From contig NZ_JADFFK010000035.1 in NCBI RefSeq assembly GCF_015223355.1, positions 1 to 35,775 on the forward strand: a DNA stretch of 35,775 bases, read 5' to 3'. A model generated the notes under the pieces. It saw only the letters and a list, made by a program, of their open reading frames with translations, was not told the DNA's origin and searched no databases. This DNA is from Salipiger mangrovisoli. GTDB taxonomy: Bacteria; Pseudomonadota; Alphaproteobacteria; Rhodobacterales; Rhodobacteraceae. A program made the position numbers and the translations under genes. Position 1 is the first letter of the stretch. Each line of letters begins with the position of its first letter. Shown here in pieces: positions 8,244 to 16,578 of the stretch.

Positions 8244-8924
8244 ATGACCGACAACTCCAGGGCGGCCACCCGCGTCTGCACGATTATCGAGCAGAGGATC
8301 GCCTCGGGTGCATATCGCGATGGCGACAAGCTGAGCGAAGTGGCTCTGGCCGAGCAGCTCGAGGTGTCGCGGACCCCCCTGCGCGAGGCATTCCAGACCC
8401 TGGCGGCGATTGGCCTCGTCGAGCTCATTCCCCGGCGCGGGGCCTTCGTGAAACGACCCTCGATGACCCGTCTCGTCGAAATGTTCGAAGTCATGGCCGA
8501 ACTCGAAGCCTGGTGCGTCCGCCTGGCGACGCGGCGGATGACCGCGGCGCAACGGCTCTACCTGCGGCAGGCCGCGCTGGATTGCGAAAGGGCCCTGAAG
8601 GAGGGTGCGGCGGATCGCTACCACGAGGCCAACAACCGGCTGCACGGGAAGATCTACGAGGCGTCGGGCAATCAGGTGCTGGCCGAAGAGGCACAGCGCA
8701 TGGACCGGCGCCTGCGCCCGTTTCGCCGCCGACAGCTCGACGTCTCAGGGCGTCTGGCCGCCTCCATGCGGGAGCACGGAGGCTTTCTCGATGCGATGGA
8801 GAGGGGGGAGGCCGACAAGGCTGCCGATCTCATGCGGGCGCACATCATGTCGTTGAGCACGACCTACGACCGCTACCTCGCGATGCTCGGCGAAACCGCG
8901 GACGATCATCCTGCGGACTCCTGA
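8244..8924 (+). CDS. GntR-family regulator, FCD subfamily
   Basis: A 226-residue transcription factor. Residues about 8-72 form a GntR winged helix (L-S-E-V-A-L-A-E-Q-L-E-V-S-R-T-P-L-R-E-A is the recognition-helix signature). The rest is an all-helical FCD ligand domain, with histidines in the N-N-R-L-H, R-E-H-G and R-A-H-I segments where FCD proteins bind metal and effector. The ATG at 8244 is chosen because AAGGA lies at a good distance before it. An in-frame ATG at 8202 would lie inside the operator repeat and add 14 non-homologous residues. It is divergent from the peptide importer operon and probably represses it, released by a carboxylate or amino-acid-like effector; this is inferred from arrangement. 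Confidence 0.9.
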   Translation: MTDNSRAATRVCTIIEQRIASGAYRDGDKLSEVALAEQLEVSRTPLREAFQTLAAIGLVELIPRRGAFVKRPSMTRLVEMFEVMAELEAWCVRLATRRMTAAQRLYLRQAALDCERALKEGAADRYHEANNRLHGKIYEASGNQVLAEEAQRMDRRLRPFRRRQLDVSGRLAASMREHGGFLDAMERGEADKAADLMRAHIMSLSTTYDRYLAMLGETADDHPADS

Positions 8925-8953
8925 GCGTTGCCCCTGCGCAGCGCGAAGGCTGT

Positions 8954-9412
8954 TCAGGACAGGTTGTCGATCAGTTTCTGGAGCACGCGCAGTCCGCAGG
9001 CGATGTCTTCGGCGCTCATGCCGCGGGTCATCTCGGCCTCGTAGCGCTGCGCCTCCTGCATCAGGCCCGCCACCACGGTCTCGCCCTCCGGCGTCAGCCA
9101 GATACCGTTGACGCGGCGATCGAAAGTCGAGGGGCGGCGTTCGATCAGCCCGTCGGCCGAGAGCTGATCCAGGATGGTCACGAAACTCGACCGTGGCAGC
9201 GCGACCGCCTCGGCGATCCGGCTTTGCGGTTTGCCGGGATGGGCGCGGATCACCGACAGCAGGCCAAGATAGCGCGGCGCGCGCCCGTGGTCGGTGAGCC
9301 GCTGCTCGAAGCCGCGAAAGGCGAGGATTTGCGCCAGTCGCAGCTTGTAGCCGATCGTGTCCTCTGCCTCACCGGCGTCAAGACGCGTCTGGGTGTCGTC
9401 CCGCCCTGCCAT
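8954..9412 (-). CDS. MarR-family transcriptional regulator
   Basis: A 152-residue MarR-type winged-helix protein. The winged helix spans roughly residues 45-110, with the recognition segment S-R-I-A-E-A-V-A-L-P-R-S-S-F-V-T-I-L-D-Q and the wing R-R-P-S-T-F-D-R-R-V-N. Flanking helices form the usual dimer interface. It is divergent from the CoA-ligase operon with a 98-bp spacer, the same arrangement as aromatic-acid MarR repressors such as CouR or FerR, which respond to the CoA thioester made by the adjacent ligase. Control of the neighbouring operon by an acyl-CoA is therefore likely but inferred. It is convergent with the GntR gene, with 29 bases between and no clear terminator. Confidence 0.9.
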   Translation of the reverse strand: MAGRDDTQTRLDAGEAEDTIGYKLRLAQILAFRGFEQRLTDHGRAPRYLGLLSVIRAHPGKPQSRIAEAVALPRSSFVTILDQLSADGLIERRPSTFDRRVNGIWLTPEGETVVAGLMQEAQRYEAEMTRGMSAEDIACGLRVLQKLIDNLS

Positions 9413-9435
9413 GAGTTCTGCCCCCGCGATTTTGT

Positions 9436-9465
9436 TTTACATCGAACAGTTCTGCTACGTACAGT
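9436..9465 (+). promoter_or_regulatory. Candidate promoter and MarR site upstream of CoA-ligase operon
   Basis: In the 98-bp divergent spacer, TTTACA (9436-9441) and TACAGT (9460-9465) are 18 bases apart and could be -35 and -10 elements for the ligase operon. Two near-identical octamers, CGAACAGT (9443-9450) and CGTACAGT (9458-9465), lie 15 bases apart and overlap them, with TACGTA palindromic at the junction. The region is much more AT-rich than its surroundings. A MarR dimer bound here would cover the promoter. Weak, pattern-level evidence. Confidence 0.4.
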
Positions 9466-9510
9466 AACTCATGGACCCAGTCCATCCTGAGTCGGCCCGG
9501 AGGGAGGAAC

Positions 9511-11217
9511 GTGTCGATGGGAATGACCGCCACAGGCGGTGCGCATTGGTTGCCCGAGGCAACTGATCCGCCGCTGCGCGACGTGACGCTCGGGGAACTC
9601 TTGTCCGAGCGCGCAGCTGCGCTGCCGGACCGACCGGCATTGATCTTCGACGACGCGGGCGCGCCACCGTGCTGGACCTACGCCGAGTTGGAGGCGCAGG
9701 TGATCCATCTGGCAAAGGCCCTGCTCGCGCAGGGCATCGCCCCTGGCGACCGGGTCGCCGTCCTGTCCGGCAACTGCCCGGAGTGGGTGCTGCTGGAATA
9801 CGCCCTGGGCAAGATCGGCGCGGTCCTGGTGACGGTGAACCCCTCGTTCCGGAGCGGCGAGCTAGACTACCTGCTGCGGCAGGCGCGCGTCTCGGCGCTC
9901 TTCGCGGCCGGGGTATTCCGCGGCTTCGACACCGGGGCACTGCTGGCCGGGATGCTGCCCGCGCTCGATGCCGGAAGGCCGGGCGCGCAAAGCGCGTATC
10001 CCGACCTGCAACTCGTCGTGCAACTCGGCGCGGCGCGGGTTCCGGGTGCCCTGCCGTTCGGAAGTGTGCTGTCCGGGGCCGCGAAGACCTCGGATGCCGC
10101 GCTGGCCAAGGTCGCGCGGGCGGTGCGGCCGGAGGATGTGTTGCAGATCCAATATACCTCGGGGACGACGGGCAAGCCCAAGGGCGCGATGCTCACCCAC
10201 CGCGGCACGGTCAACAACGCCTTACTGGCGGCGGCACGGGCGGGCTATCGCGAGACCGACGTCATGGTTTCGGCCATGCCGCTCTTTCACACCGCGGGCT
10301 GCGTGTGCAACGTGATGGGGATGCTCGCCGCCGGGGGGGCGCTTGTCGTGATGGCCGACTTCGATGCAGCGCGGGTCCTCGATCTGATCGAGGCGCATGG
10401 CGGGACCGTCACCAACGGCGTGCCGACGATGTACATCCGAATGCTGCAGGATCCGCGGCTGTGCGCCGGGAGCCGCGACCTGTCGAGCTGGCGCATCGCC
10501 TACACGGGCGGCACCTCGATCCCGCCGCAGCTGATGCTCGAGCTTCACGACCGGATCGGTTGCGAGCCGGTGATCATCATGGGCATGACCGAATGCAGTC
10601 CGATCATCACCCAGACGGTGCCCGAAGAGCCTCTGGAAGCGCGGGTGAGGACGGCGGGCGTGCCGCTGCCGCATGTGGAGATCTGCATCGTCGATCCCGA
10701 AAGTGGGGCAGTGCAGCCCGTCGGCGCCGAGGGAGAGCTGCAGATCCGCGGTTTCCTGGTGACCGCGGGCTATTTCGACATGCCCGACCAGACCGATGCG
10801 GCGATCGGCTCCGATGGCTGGCTGAAAAGCGGCGATCTGGCGGTGATGGACGCGGAAGGCCACCTGCGGATCATCGGCCGGATCAAGGACATGCTGATCC
10901 GCGGCGGCGAGAACGTCTACCCGGTGGAGATCGAGGACTGGCTGATGCAGCACCCGGCAATCGCCGAGGCGCAGGTGGTCGGCGTACCCGACCCGGAGTT
11001 CGGCGAGGAGATCTTCGCCTTCGTGGTGCTGCGCGCGGGCGAAGAGCTGGAGGCCGCGGCGCTGCGCGACTGGTGCCGCAGCCGCATCGCCCGCCACAAG
11101 GTGCCCCGCCACGTTGCCTTCATCGGGTCGACGCCGAAGACAGCGAACGGCAAGGTGCGCAAGGTCGACCTGCGGAAAATGGCCCAGGAGATGCTTGAAA
11201 AGGATACCATCGCATGA
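9511..11217 (+). CDS. AMP-dependent acyl-CoA synthetase / ligase
   Basis: A protein of up to 568 residues in the adenylate-forming (ANL) superfamily that activates a carboxylic acid with ATP and joins it to CoA. The phosphate-binding loop Y-T-S-G-T-T-G-K-P-K-G is at 215-225, the adenine motif G-M-T-E at 358-361, the hinge region G-R-I-K-D with I-R-G-G-E-N-V-Y-P near 456-471, and the catalytic lysine in T-A-N-G-K at 548. The frame opens with GTG at 9511, and an ATG follows at 9517. AGGGAGG at 9501-9507 fits the ATG spacing better, so the true start may be two codons later. First gene of an operon with enoyl-CoA hydratase, SDR and TRAP transporter. The acid (fatty, aryl-alkyl or cinnamate-like) cannot be read from sequence. 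Confidence 0.93.
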   Translation: MSMGMTATGGAHWLPEATDPPLRDVTLGELLSERAAALPDRPALIFDDAGAPPCWTYAELEAQVIHLAKALLAQGIAPGDRVAVLSGNCPEWVLLEYALGKIGAVLVTVNPSFRSGELDYLLRQARVSALFAAGVFRGFDTGALLAGMLPALDAGRPGAQSAYPDLQLVVQLGAARVPGALPFGSVLSGAAKTSDAALAKVARAVRPEDVLQIQYTSGTTGKPKGAMLTHRGTVNNALLAAARAGYRETDVMVSAMPLFHTAGCVCNVMGMLAAGGALVVMADFDAARVLDLIEAHGGTVTNGVPTMYIRMLQDPRLCAGSRDLSSWRIAYTGGTSIPPQLMLELHDRIGCEPVIIMGMTECSPIITQTVPEEPLEARVRTAGVPLPHVEICIVDPESGAVQPVGAEGELQIRGFLVTAGYFDMPDQTDAAIGSDGWLKSGDLAVMDAEGHLRIIGRIKDMLIRGGENVYPVEIEDWLMQHPAIAEAQVVGVPDPEFGEEIFAFVVLRAGEELEAAALRDWCRSRIARHKVPRHVAFIGSTPKTANGKVRKVDLRKMAQEMLEKDTIA

Positions 11218-12026
11218 GCGCGCCCCATCTGCTCGAAGAACGCCGTGGCCCGGTGCTGCTGCTGACGCTGAACCGGCCCGAGGCGCGCAATGCCATCTCG
11301 CCGGAGATGGCCTGCCGGCTGGCCGATGCCTTCGCGGGGTTCGATGCGGATGACGCGCTGCGGGTGGCGATCCTGACCGGGGCGGGGGAGCAGGCCTTCT
11401 GCGCGGGGGGCGATCTGGGTCGGACATTGCCGCTTCTGTCGGGCGACCGTGCCCCCGAGGACGACTGGGACCGGCGTTTCCTGAACGAGCCGGGGTTGCA
11501 GGACCGCTCGGCGCTGCGCCGCAACGCGCCAGCCAAGCCGGTGATTGCCGCGATCAACGGAATCTGCCTCGCCGGGGGGATGGAGACGATGCTGGGCACC
11601 GACCTGCGGATCTGCTCGGAGCGCGCCGTCTTCGGCCTGCCCGAGGCGCGGCGCGGGGTCATTCCCTTTGCCGGGGCGCTGGTGCGGCTGAGCCGCCAGA
11701 TCCCCGAGCCGGTGGCGCTGGAACTGCTGCTGACCGGGGGCACGATTGATGCCGAGCGCGCCCGGGAAATCGGGCTGGTGAACCGGGTGGTGCCGCAGGC
11801 CGAGGTGCTGGAGCGGGCCTTCGAGATGGCCGCGGCACTGGCCGAGAACGGCCCGGTCTCGCTGCGCCAGATCAAGCGGGTGGTGCGGGGCAGTTCGGGG
11901 CTGACGCTGGACGACGGGTTTGCGCTCGAGGATGACGCAAAGCGCATCGTCATGGCTTCGGAGGACGCGCGGGAAGGACCGCGCGCCTTCATGGAAAAAC
12001 GCAAGCCAAGGTTCGTCGGACGATGA
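11214..12026 (+). CDS. Enoyl-CoA hydratase/isomerase family protein
   Basis: A 270-residue crotonase-fold enzyme. The oxyanion-hole segments are A-F-C-A-G-G-D-L (61-68) and N-G-I-C-L-A-G-G-M-E (115-124). Both catalytic glutamates of true hydratases are at the expected places: Glu144 in G-L-P-E-A-R-R-G and Glu170 in A-L-E-L-L-L-T-G. This supports hydration of an enoyl-CoA to a 3-hydroxyacyl-CoA, although lyase or isomerase activity in this fold cannot be excluded. The ATG overlaps the ligase stop by four bases and the SDR start overlaps its own stop the same way, so the three are translationally coupled. Confidence 0.93.
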   Translation: MSAPHLLEERRGPVLLLTLNRPEARNAISPEMACRLADAFAGFDADDALRVAILTGAGEQAFCAGGDLGRTLPLLSGDRAPEDDWDRRFLNEPGLQDRSALRRNAPAKPVIAAINGICLAGGMETMLGTDLRICSERAVFGLPEARRGVIPFAGALVRLSRQIPEPVALELLLTGGTIDAERAREIGLVNRVVPQAEVLERAFEMAAALAENGPVSLRQIKRVVRGSSGLTLDDGFALEDDAKRIVMASEDAREGPRAFMEKRKPRFVGR

Positions 12027-12925
12027 CGGGAGCGGGGGACATCCGCCTCGACGGGCGCGTTGCCGTGGTGACCGGCGCGGGGCAGGGCATCGGGCGGGCC
12101 ACCGCGCTGGCGCTTGCCGCCGCGGGGGCCTCTGTGGTGGCCAACGACATCAATGCGGAAGCCGCAGAGGCGGTGGCAGGCGAGATCGGCCCGCGCGCGG
12201 TGCCCTGCGTCGCCGCCATCGGCACCGCCGAGGCGGCGGACGCCTGTCTCGCCGCCGCGCTGGACAGTTTCGGGAGGCTCGACGCCCTCGTCTGCAATGC
12301 CGGGATCCTGCGCGACAGGGTCCTCTGGAACACCTCCGACGCCGATTTCGACGCGGTGATCGCCACGCATCTGCGCGGCACCTTCACCTGCGCCCGCGCC
12401 GCCGCGCGGCACTGGCGCGAGGCCGGACACGGCGGGCGGCTGATCCTCATGTCTTCGATCGCCGGGCAGCGCGGCAATTTCGGCCAGACGTCCTATGCCG
12501 CCGCCAAGGCCGGCATCGCGGCCATGGCGCGGACCTGGTCGATGGAGCTGGCCCGCGCCGGGGTCACCGTCAACGCCGTGGTGCCGACGGCTCTGACCGC
12601 GATGACCGCCACCATTCCCGCACTGACCGAGCTCAGCGAGCAGGCGGCGCGGGGCGAGGCGCTGGACGACAGCGTGCGGCAGACCATGGGCATCGGCGGA
12701 CCGGAGGACGTGGCGCCGCTGATCGTCTACCTTGCCTCCGAAGCCTCGGCGGGGGTCACCGGGCAATGTATCGGCATAGGCGGCGACCGGCTGAGCCTCT
12801 GGGCGCATCCGGCCGAGGCGGCGCATGAGATTTCGAAGGGCGGGTGGCGCGCGGACGGCATTGCCGAGGCGCTCGGAGGCACCCTCGCCGGATCCCTGCA
12901 ATCCGTGGGGATCGAGATGAGTTGA
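12023..12925 (+). CDS. SDR-family dehydrogenase, probable 3-hydroxyacyl-CoA dehydrogenase
   Basis: A 300-residue classical short-chain dehydrogenase. Cofactor motif T-G-A-G-Q-G-I-G at 17-24, an N-A-G motif at 92-94, and the catalytic Ser145, Tyr158 and Lys162 in Y-A-A-A-K. An acidic Asp42 after beta-2 favours NAD over NADP. It is about 50 residues longer than a minimal SDR because of a C-terminal extension, as in SDRs related to the multifunctional beta-oxidation enzyme MFE-2. Its place after ligase and hydratase suits oxidation of the 3-hydroxyacyl-CoA, inferred from context. No thiolase follows in the operon, so cleavage would need a gene elsewhere. Confidence 0.88.
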   Translation: MTGAGDIRLDGRVAVVTGAGQGIGRATALALAAAGASVVANDINAEAAEAVAGEIGPRAVPCVAAIGTAEAADACLAAALDSFGRLDALVCNAGILRDRVLWNTSDADFDAVIATHLRGTFTCARAAARHWREAGHGGRLILMSSIAGQRGNFGQTSYAAAKAGIAAMARTWSMELARAGVTVNAVVPTALTAMTATIPALTELSEQAARGEALDDSVRQTMGIGGPEDVAPLIVYLASEASAGVTGQCIGIGGDRLSLWAHPAEAAHEISKGGWRADGIAEALGGTLAGSLQSVGIEMS

Positions 12926-12967
12926 CGCCCCGGAGGAGGAAACCGGGCGCATTTAGGGAGGAAGACC

Positions 12968-13984
12968 ATGAAGACCATTACCATCGGAGCGGCTGTCCTG
13001 GCGCTCTGCGCCAGTGGCGCGCAGGCGCAGAATGTCACGCTGCGGCTGGCGCACTGGCTGCCGCCGCAGCACGCGGTGCCGCAGACCGGCATGCAGGAGT
13101 GGATGGACTCGATCACCGCGGACTCGGGCGGCACCATCACCTTCGAGGTGTTCCCCGCGCAACAGCTTGGCGCGGCACCTGACCACTACGACATGACCCG
13201 CGACGGCATCGCCGACATCGGCTACGTGAACCCCGGCTACACCGCCGGGCGCTTCCCGATCTACGAGCTGACCGGCGTGCCCTTCCTGGCCACCGACGGG
13301 CCGAATGCGGCCAAGGCGATCCACGAATGGTACGCGGGCGACTATGCCGCCAAGGAGATGGGCGACGTCCACTTCTGCCTCGTCAACCCGCACGAGCCGG
13401 GCCGCTTCCACGGCAAGACCGAGATCAAGGTCCCGGCCGACGTGAAGGGGCTCAACGTGCGCCCGGCGCATTCGACCATGGCGCGCTTCGTCGCTTCGCT
13501 TGGCGGCGCCTCGGTGCAGGTGCCCGCGCCCGAGGCCCGCGAGGCGCTGGCGCGCGGCACCGCCGACGCGGTGACCTTCCCCTATGAGGCGATGAAGATC
13601 TTCAACGTCGCCGAGGAGACGAAGTTTCACAATGACATGCCGCTTTACCTCTCGTCGCAGGTGCTGCTGTTCAACAACGACAGCTACGGCGGTCTGAGCG
13701 ATGCGCAGAAGGCGGTGATCGACGATCACTGCACCCCGGAGTGGTCGAAGAAATTCTCGGAAGGCTGGGCCGACTACGACAAGGGCGTGCGTGAGGAAAT
13801 CATGAACAACCCCGAGCACACGGTCTACACGCCCAGCGACGAGGAGGTCGCGCTGTGGCGCGAGGCGGCGATGCCGACGCTGGAGGCGTGGAAGGCCGAT
13901 GTGAGCGCGGCGGGCGGCGACCCCGAGGCGATCCTCGAGGGGCTGCGCGCGGCGCTCGATGCCAACGGCGTGCTCTACAAGTAA
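12968..13984 (+). CDS. TRAP transporter substrate-binding protein (DctP family)
   Basis: A 338-residue periplasmic binding protein. Residues 1-20 form a signal peptide ending A-Q-A. The mature chain has the DctP pattern, including the carboxylate-clamp arginine in L-N-V-R-P-A and the downstream A-R-G-T-A-D-A-V-T-F segment. A strong GGGAGGAAG site precedes the ATG. It binds an organic acid and passes it to the DctQ/DctM proteins encoded next. The presence of ligase, hydratase and SDR immediately upstream suggests the imported acid is the ligase substrate. The spacing to the SDR stop is 42 bases, consistent with one transcript. Confidence 0.94.
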   Translation: MKTITIGAAVLALCASGAQAQNVTLRLAHWLPPQHAVPQTGMQEWMDSITADSGGTITFEVFPAQQLGAAPDHYDMTRDGIADIGYVNPGYTAGRFPIYELTGVPFLATDGPNAAKAIHEWYAGDYAAKEMGDVHFCLVNPHEPGRFHGKTEIKVPADVKGLNVRPAHSTMARFVASLGGASVQVPAPEAREALARGTADAVTFPYEAMKIFNVAEETKFHNDMPLYLSSQVLLFNNDSYGGLSDAQKAVIDDHCTPEWSKKFSEGWADYDKGVREEIMNNPEHTVYTPSDEEVALWREAAMPTLEAWKADVSAAGGDPEAILEGLRAALDANGVLYK

Positions 13985-13991
13985 GGCAACC

Positions 13992-14013
13992 GGGGGAGCG
14001 CGGGCGCTCCCCC
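13992..14013 (+). terminator. Stem-loop between dctP-like and dctQ-like genes
   Basis: GGGGGAGCG and CGCTCCCCC form a perfect 9-bp stem with a four-base loop, a few bases after the binding-protein stop. No T-run follows. As in many TRAP and ABC operons, it probably stabilises the binding-protein message or dampens expression of the membrane subunits rather than ending transcription. Confidence 0.65.
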
Positions 14014-14029
14014 CAACACGCGAGGCGCC

Positions 14030-14590
14030 ATGACGGGCCAACGTCACACTGCGGCGGACCGGGTGATCCTGTGGGTGGAAAGAACCGCCGCGGTGATGCT
14101 CGGGCTGGTCACGCTGCTGATCTTCGTCTCGGCGGTGGGGCGGTATCTCTTTGCCGCGCCGCTGCCGGATTCCTTCGACATCTCGCGGCTGACGCTGGCC
14201 ATCGCGGTGATCTGGGGCTTTGCCTCGCTCGGCTATCGCGGCAGCCACATCAAGGTCGACATCCTGGCGCAGGCGGTCTCTCCGGCGCTGCGGCGCTGGC
14301 TGGATCTTGCGGCCTGGGCGATCCTGCTGGGTTTCACCGGGCTGCTGGTCTGGAAGATGGGCGCGCGGGTGATCTCGCAGCTTTCGGGCGGCGAGGTCAC
14401 CATGGACCTGCGCCTGCCGCACTGGCCCTTCCTTGCCGCGATCCTGCTGGGGCTGATCGCGGCGCTCGTCGCCACGTCGCTGCGCCTCTGGCGGATCTGG
14501 CGGTTCGGCGAGGGGCTGGAAGGCCACGAGGCGACCCCCGAGGAAGACGGGTCCGACATGGGCCATCCAAAGGTAGAAAAGAATGAGTGA
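14030..14590 (+). CDS. TRAP transporter small permease (DctQ family)
   Basis: A 186-residue inner-membrane protein with four predicted helices (about 23-44, 57-78, 93-116 and 134-155) and a charged C-terminal tail. The F-D-I-S-R-L-T-L-A-I-A-V-I-W-G-F segment between helices 1 and 2 is characteristic of DctQ proteins. It forms the membrane complex with the large DctM subunit. Its stop overlaps the DctM start by eight bases, so the two are translationally coupled. Confidence 0.93.
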   Translation: MTGQRHTAADRVILWVERTAAVMLGLVTLLIFVSAVGRYLFAAPLPDSFDISRLTLAIAVIWGFASLGYRGSHIKVDILAQAVSPALRRWLDLAAWAILLGFTGLLVWKMGARVISQLSGGEVTMDLRLPHWPFLAAILLGLIAALVATSLRLWRIWRFGEGLEGHEATPEEDGSDMGHPKVEKNE

Positions 14591-15875
14591 ACGCGACCTG
14601 ATCGCGGCGGGCGGCTTTGTCGTCCTGTTCCTGCTGATGCTGATCCGCGTGCCGATCGGCATTGCCATGGGCATCGTCGGCGTCGGCGGCTTCGGCATGG
14701 TGACCGGGCTGAAGCCGGCGCTGAACCTGCTGGCCACCTCGCCGCTGCGCACGGTGACCGACTTCAACCTGACGCTCATCCCGTTCTTCGTGCTGATGGG
14801 GGTGCTCGCCACCCGCTCGGGCATGAGCCGCGAGCTCTTCCGCGCGGCCAATGCCACGCTCGGCTCGTTCCGCGGCGGGCTGGGGATCGCGACGGTGGGG
14901 GCCTGCGCGGGCTTCGCGGCGATCTGCGGCTCGTCGGTGGCGACCGCCGCCACGATGACCGACATCGCCTACCCGGAAATGAAGCGCGCGGGCTACGGCG
15001 ACGACGTCGCCACAGGGGTGATCGCCGCGGGGGGCACGCTCGGCATCCTGATACCGCCCTCGGTGGTGCTGGCGGTCTATGGCTACATCACCGAGCAGGA
15101 CATCGGCAGCCTGTTTATCGCGGGCATCGTGCCGGGGCTGCTGGCGGTGGTGATGTACATGCTCACGGTGCGCTTGCGCTACGGCCCGCACCTGCCCGCC
15201 GGCGCGCCCTTCGATCTGCGTGAGGCGCTGCGGGCGCTGCGCGACGTCTGGGCGGTGGCGCTGCTGTTCATCGCGGTGATCCTGTCGATCTACCTCGGCA
15301 TCGCCACCGCCACCGAGGCGGCGGCGGTGGGCGCGGTGCTGACCGCGGTCATCGGCCTTGCGCGCGGACGGCTGGGGGCGACCTCGCTGCTCGACTGTCT
15401 CGTCGGCGCGCTGCGCACCTCTGTGGCGATCTACACCATCCTGATCGGGGCGATCCTCTTCGGCTACTTCCTCGCGGTGACGCAGGTGCCGCAGAACATG
15501 ACGCGGATGCTGATCGAGCTGGGACTGGGGCGCTACGGCACGCTGGTGCTGATCATGGTGCTCTTCGTGGTGCTCGGCTGTTTCCTCGACGCCATGGCGA
15601 TGATCATCCTGATGGTGCCCATCGTCTTCCCGGTGATCACCCAGCTCGGCTTCGATCCGATCTGGTTCGGCATCATCATCGTGATGACCGTGGAACTGGG
15701 CCTGATCACCCCGCCGATCGGGATGAATGTCTTCGTCATCAACAGCATTGCGCGGCACGTCGGGCTGGGCACGATCTTTCGCGGGGTGCTGCCCTTCGTG
15801 CTGGTGGATCTCTTGCGGCTGGCGATCCTGATCCTCGTGCCGGGGCTGGTGCTGTTCCTGCCGAACTCGATGTAG
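14583..15875 (+). CDS. TRAP transporter large permease (DctM family)
   Basis: A 430-residue polytopic membrane protein of the DctM family, the sodium-coupled translocating subunit. Typical segments are present: R-V-P-I-G-I-A-M-G near the N-terminus, A-G-F-A-A-I-C-G-S-S-V-A-T-A-A-T-M, the G-T-L-G-I-L-I-P-P-S loop, and L-G-L-I-T-P-P-I-G-M-N-V-F near the C-terminus. Length matches the family. It ends the plus-strand operon. The next gene, the capsule ATPase, is convergent, with 48 bases between and no convincing terminator hairpin seen. Confidence 0.95.
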   Translation: MSERDLIAAGGFVVLFLLMLIRVPIGIAMGIVGVGGFGMVTGLKPALNLLATSPLRTVTDFNLTLIPFFVLMGVLATRSGMSRELFRAANATLGSFRGGLGIATVGACAGFAAICGSSVATAATMTDIAYPEMKRAGYGDDVATGVIAAGGTLGILIPPSVVLAVYGYITEQDIGSLFIAGIVPGLLAVVMYMLTVRLRYGPHLPAGAPFDLREALRALRDVWAVALLFIAVILSIYLGIATATEAAAVGAVLTAVIGLARGRLGATSLLDCLVGALRTSVAIYTILIGAILFGYFLAVTQVPQNMTRMLIELGLGRYGTLVLIMVLFVVLGCFLDAMAMIILMVPIVFPVITQLGFDPIWFGIIIVMTVELGLITPPIGMNVFVINSIARHVGLGTIFRGVLPFVLVDLLRLAILILVPGLVLFLPNSM

Positions 15876-15923
15876 ACGCAGGCGGATGGCACGCGCCGCC
15901 GAGCGGGCGTCGCACCGGAGACA

Positions 15924-16574
15924 TCAGCAGAAGGTGCGGTAGTCCCTTATGAGGCCATCTATGGCGTCGTAGTAGTAGAGCTTGGCACCATGGATCAGCA
16001 CGCCGCAATCGCAGTAGTCCCGGATCGTCTTTTCGGAATGCGAGATCATGATGACGCGGCTGTCGCGCAGCTTGTCCTTCAGCCGCGCCTCGGACTTCTT
16101 CTTGAACCTGCGATCGCCGACGGCGGTGATCTCGTCGATCAGGTAGGAGTTGAAGTTGATGGCCAGCGACAGGCCAAAGGCAAGGCGCGCCTTCATTCCG
16201 CTCGAATAGGTCGCGATCGGCAGGTCGAGGGAGGCCCCGAGTTCCGCGAACTCCTGCACGTCGGCCAGGACCCGGTCGGAGCTCTCGCCATAGATCCGCG
16301 CGACGAAGCGGACGTTCTCGACGCCGGTCATGGTCCCATTGAATCCGCTGGCAAAGCCCATCGGCCAAGAGACTTTCTCGTCGCGCCGGATCTGACCGAC
16401 GCTGGGCAGCTCGATCCCGGCGACCATGCGCATGATGGTGGACTTGCCCGCGCCGTTGTGACCCATCACCGCGATGTTGCGGCCACTTTCGAAGACGAAG
16501 GACACGTCGTCGAGGATCGTCTTGTTCACGCCGGACACACTGTAGCGCTTGGAGACAGAGTCGAGTTCGATCAT
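15924..16574 (-). CDS. kpsT: Capsule polysaccharide export ATP-binding protein (KpsT/BexA/CtrD-like)
   Basis: A 216-residue ABC ATPase of the capsule/teichoic-acid exporter type. Walker A G-H-N-G-A-G-K-S-T at 38-46, signature Y-S-S-G-M-K-A-R-L at 123-131, Walker B Y-L-I-D-E at 144-148 and the H-loop I-S-H-S-E. The S-S-G-M variant signature and the V-G-D after Walker B are characteristic of KpsT/TagH relatives. The ATG at 16574 is chosen because GGAGGG stands seven to twelve bases before it and the protein then has the usual KpsT length. A start 18 codons upstream would overlap the permease gene. It energises export of the capsular polymer together with the KpsM-like permease. Confidence 0.94.
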   Translation of the reverse strand: MIELDSVSKRYSVSGVNKTILDDVSFVFESGRNIAVMGHNGAGKSTIMRMVAGIELPSVGQIRRDEKVSWPMGFASGFNGTMTGVENVRFVARIYGESSDRVLADVQEFAELGASLDLPIATYSSGMKARLAFGLSLAINFNSYLIDEITAVGDRRFKKKSEARLKDKLRDSRVIMISHSEKTIRDYCDCGVLIHGAKLYYYDAIDGLIRDYRTFC

Positions 16575-16578
16575 CGGG

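Noticed and set aside
8202..8924. Earlier start for the GntR regulator
   Set aside because: It would start inside the operator repeat and adds residues without homology; AAGGA before 8244 favours that start.
11120..12952. Minus-strand open frame of 610 codons
   Set aside because: Antisense to enoyl-CoA hydratase and SDR genes, with arginine/serine-rich shadow composition.
12953..14965. Long minus-strand open frame of 670 codons
   Set aside because: Antisense to the complete TRAP transporter genes; composition is that of a shadow frame.
15876..15923. Bidirectional terminator between DctM and the capsule ATPase
   Set aside because: Only imperfect pairing with mismatches and no T-run; not supportable as a terminator.
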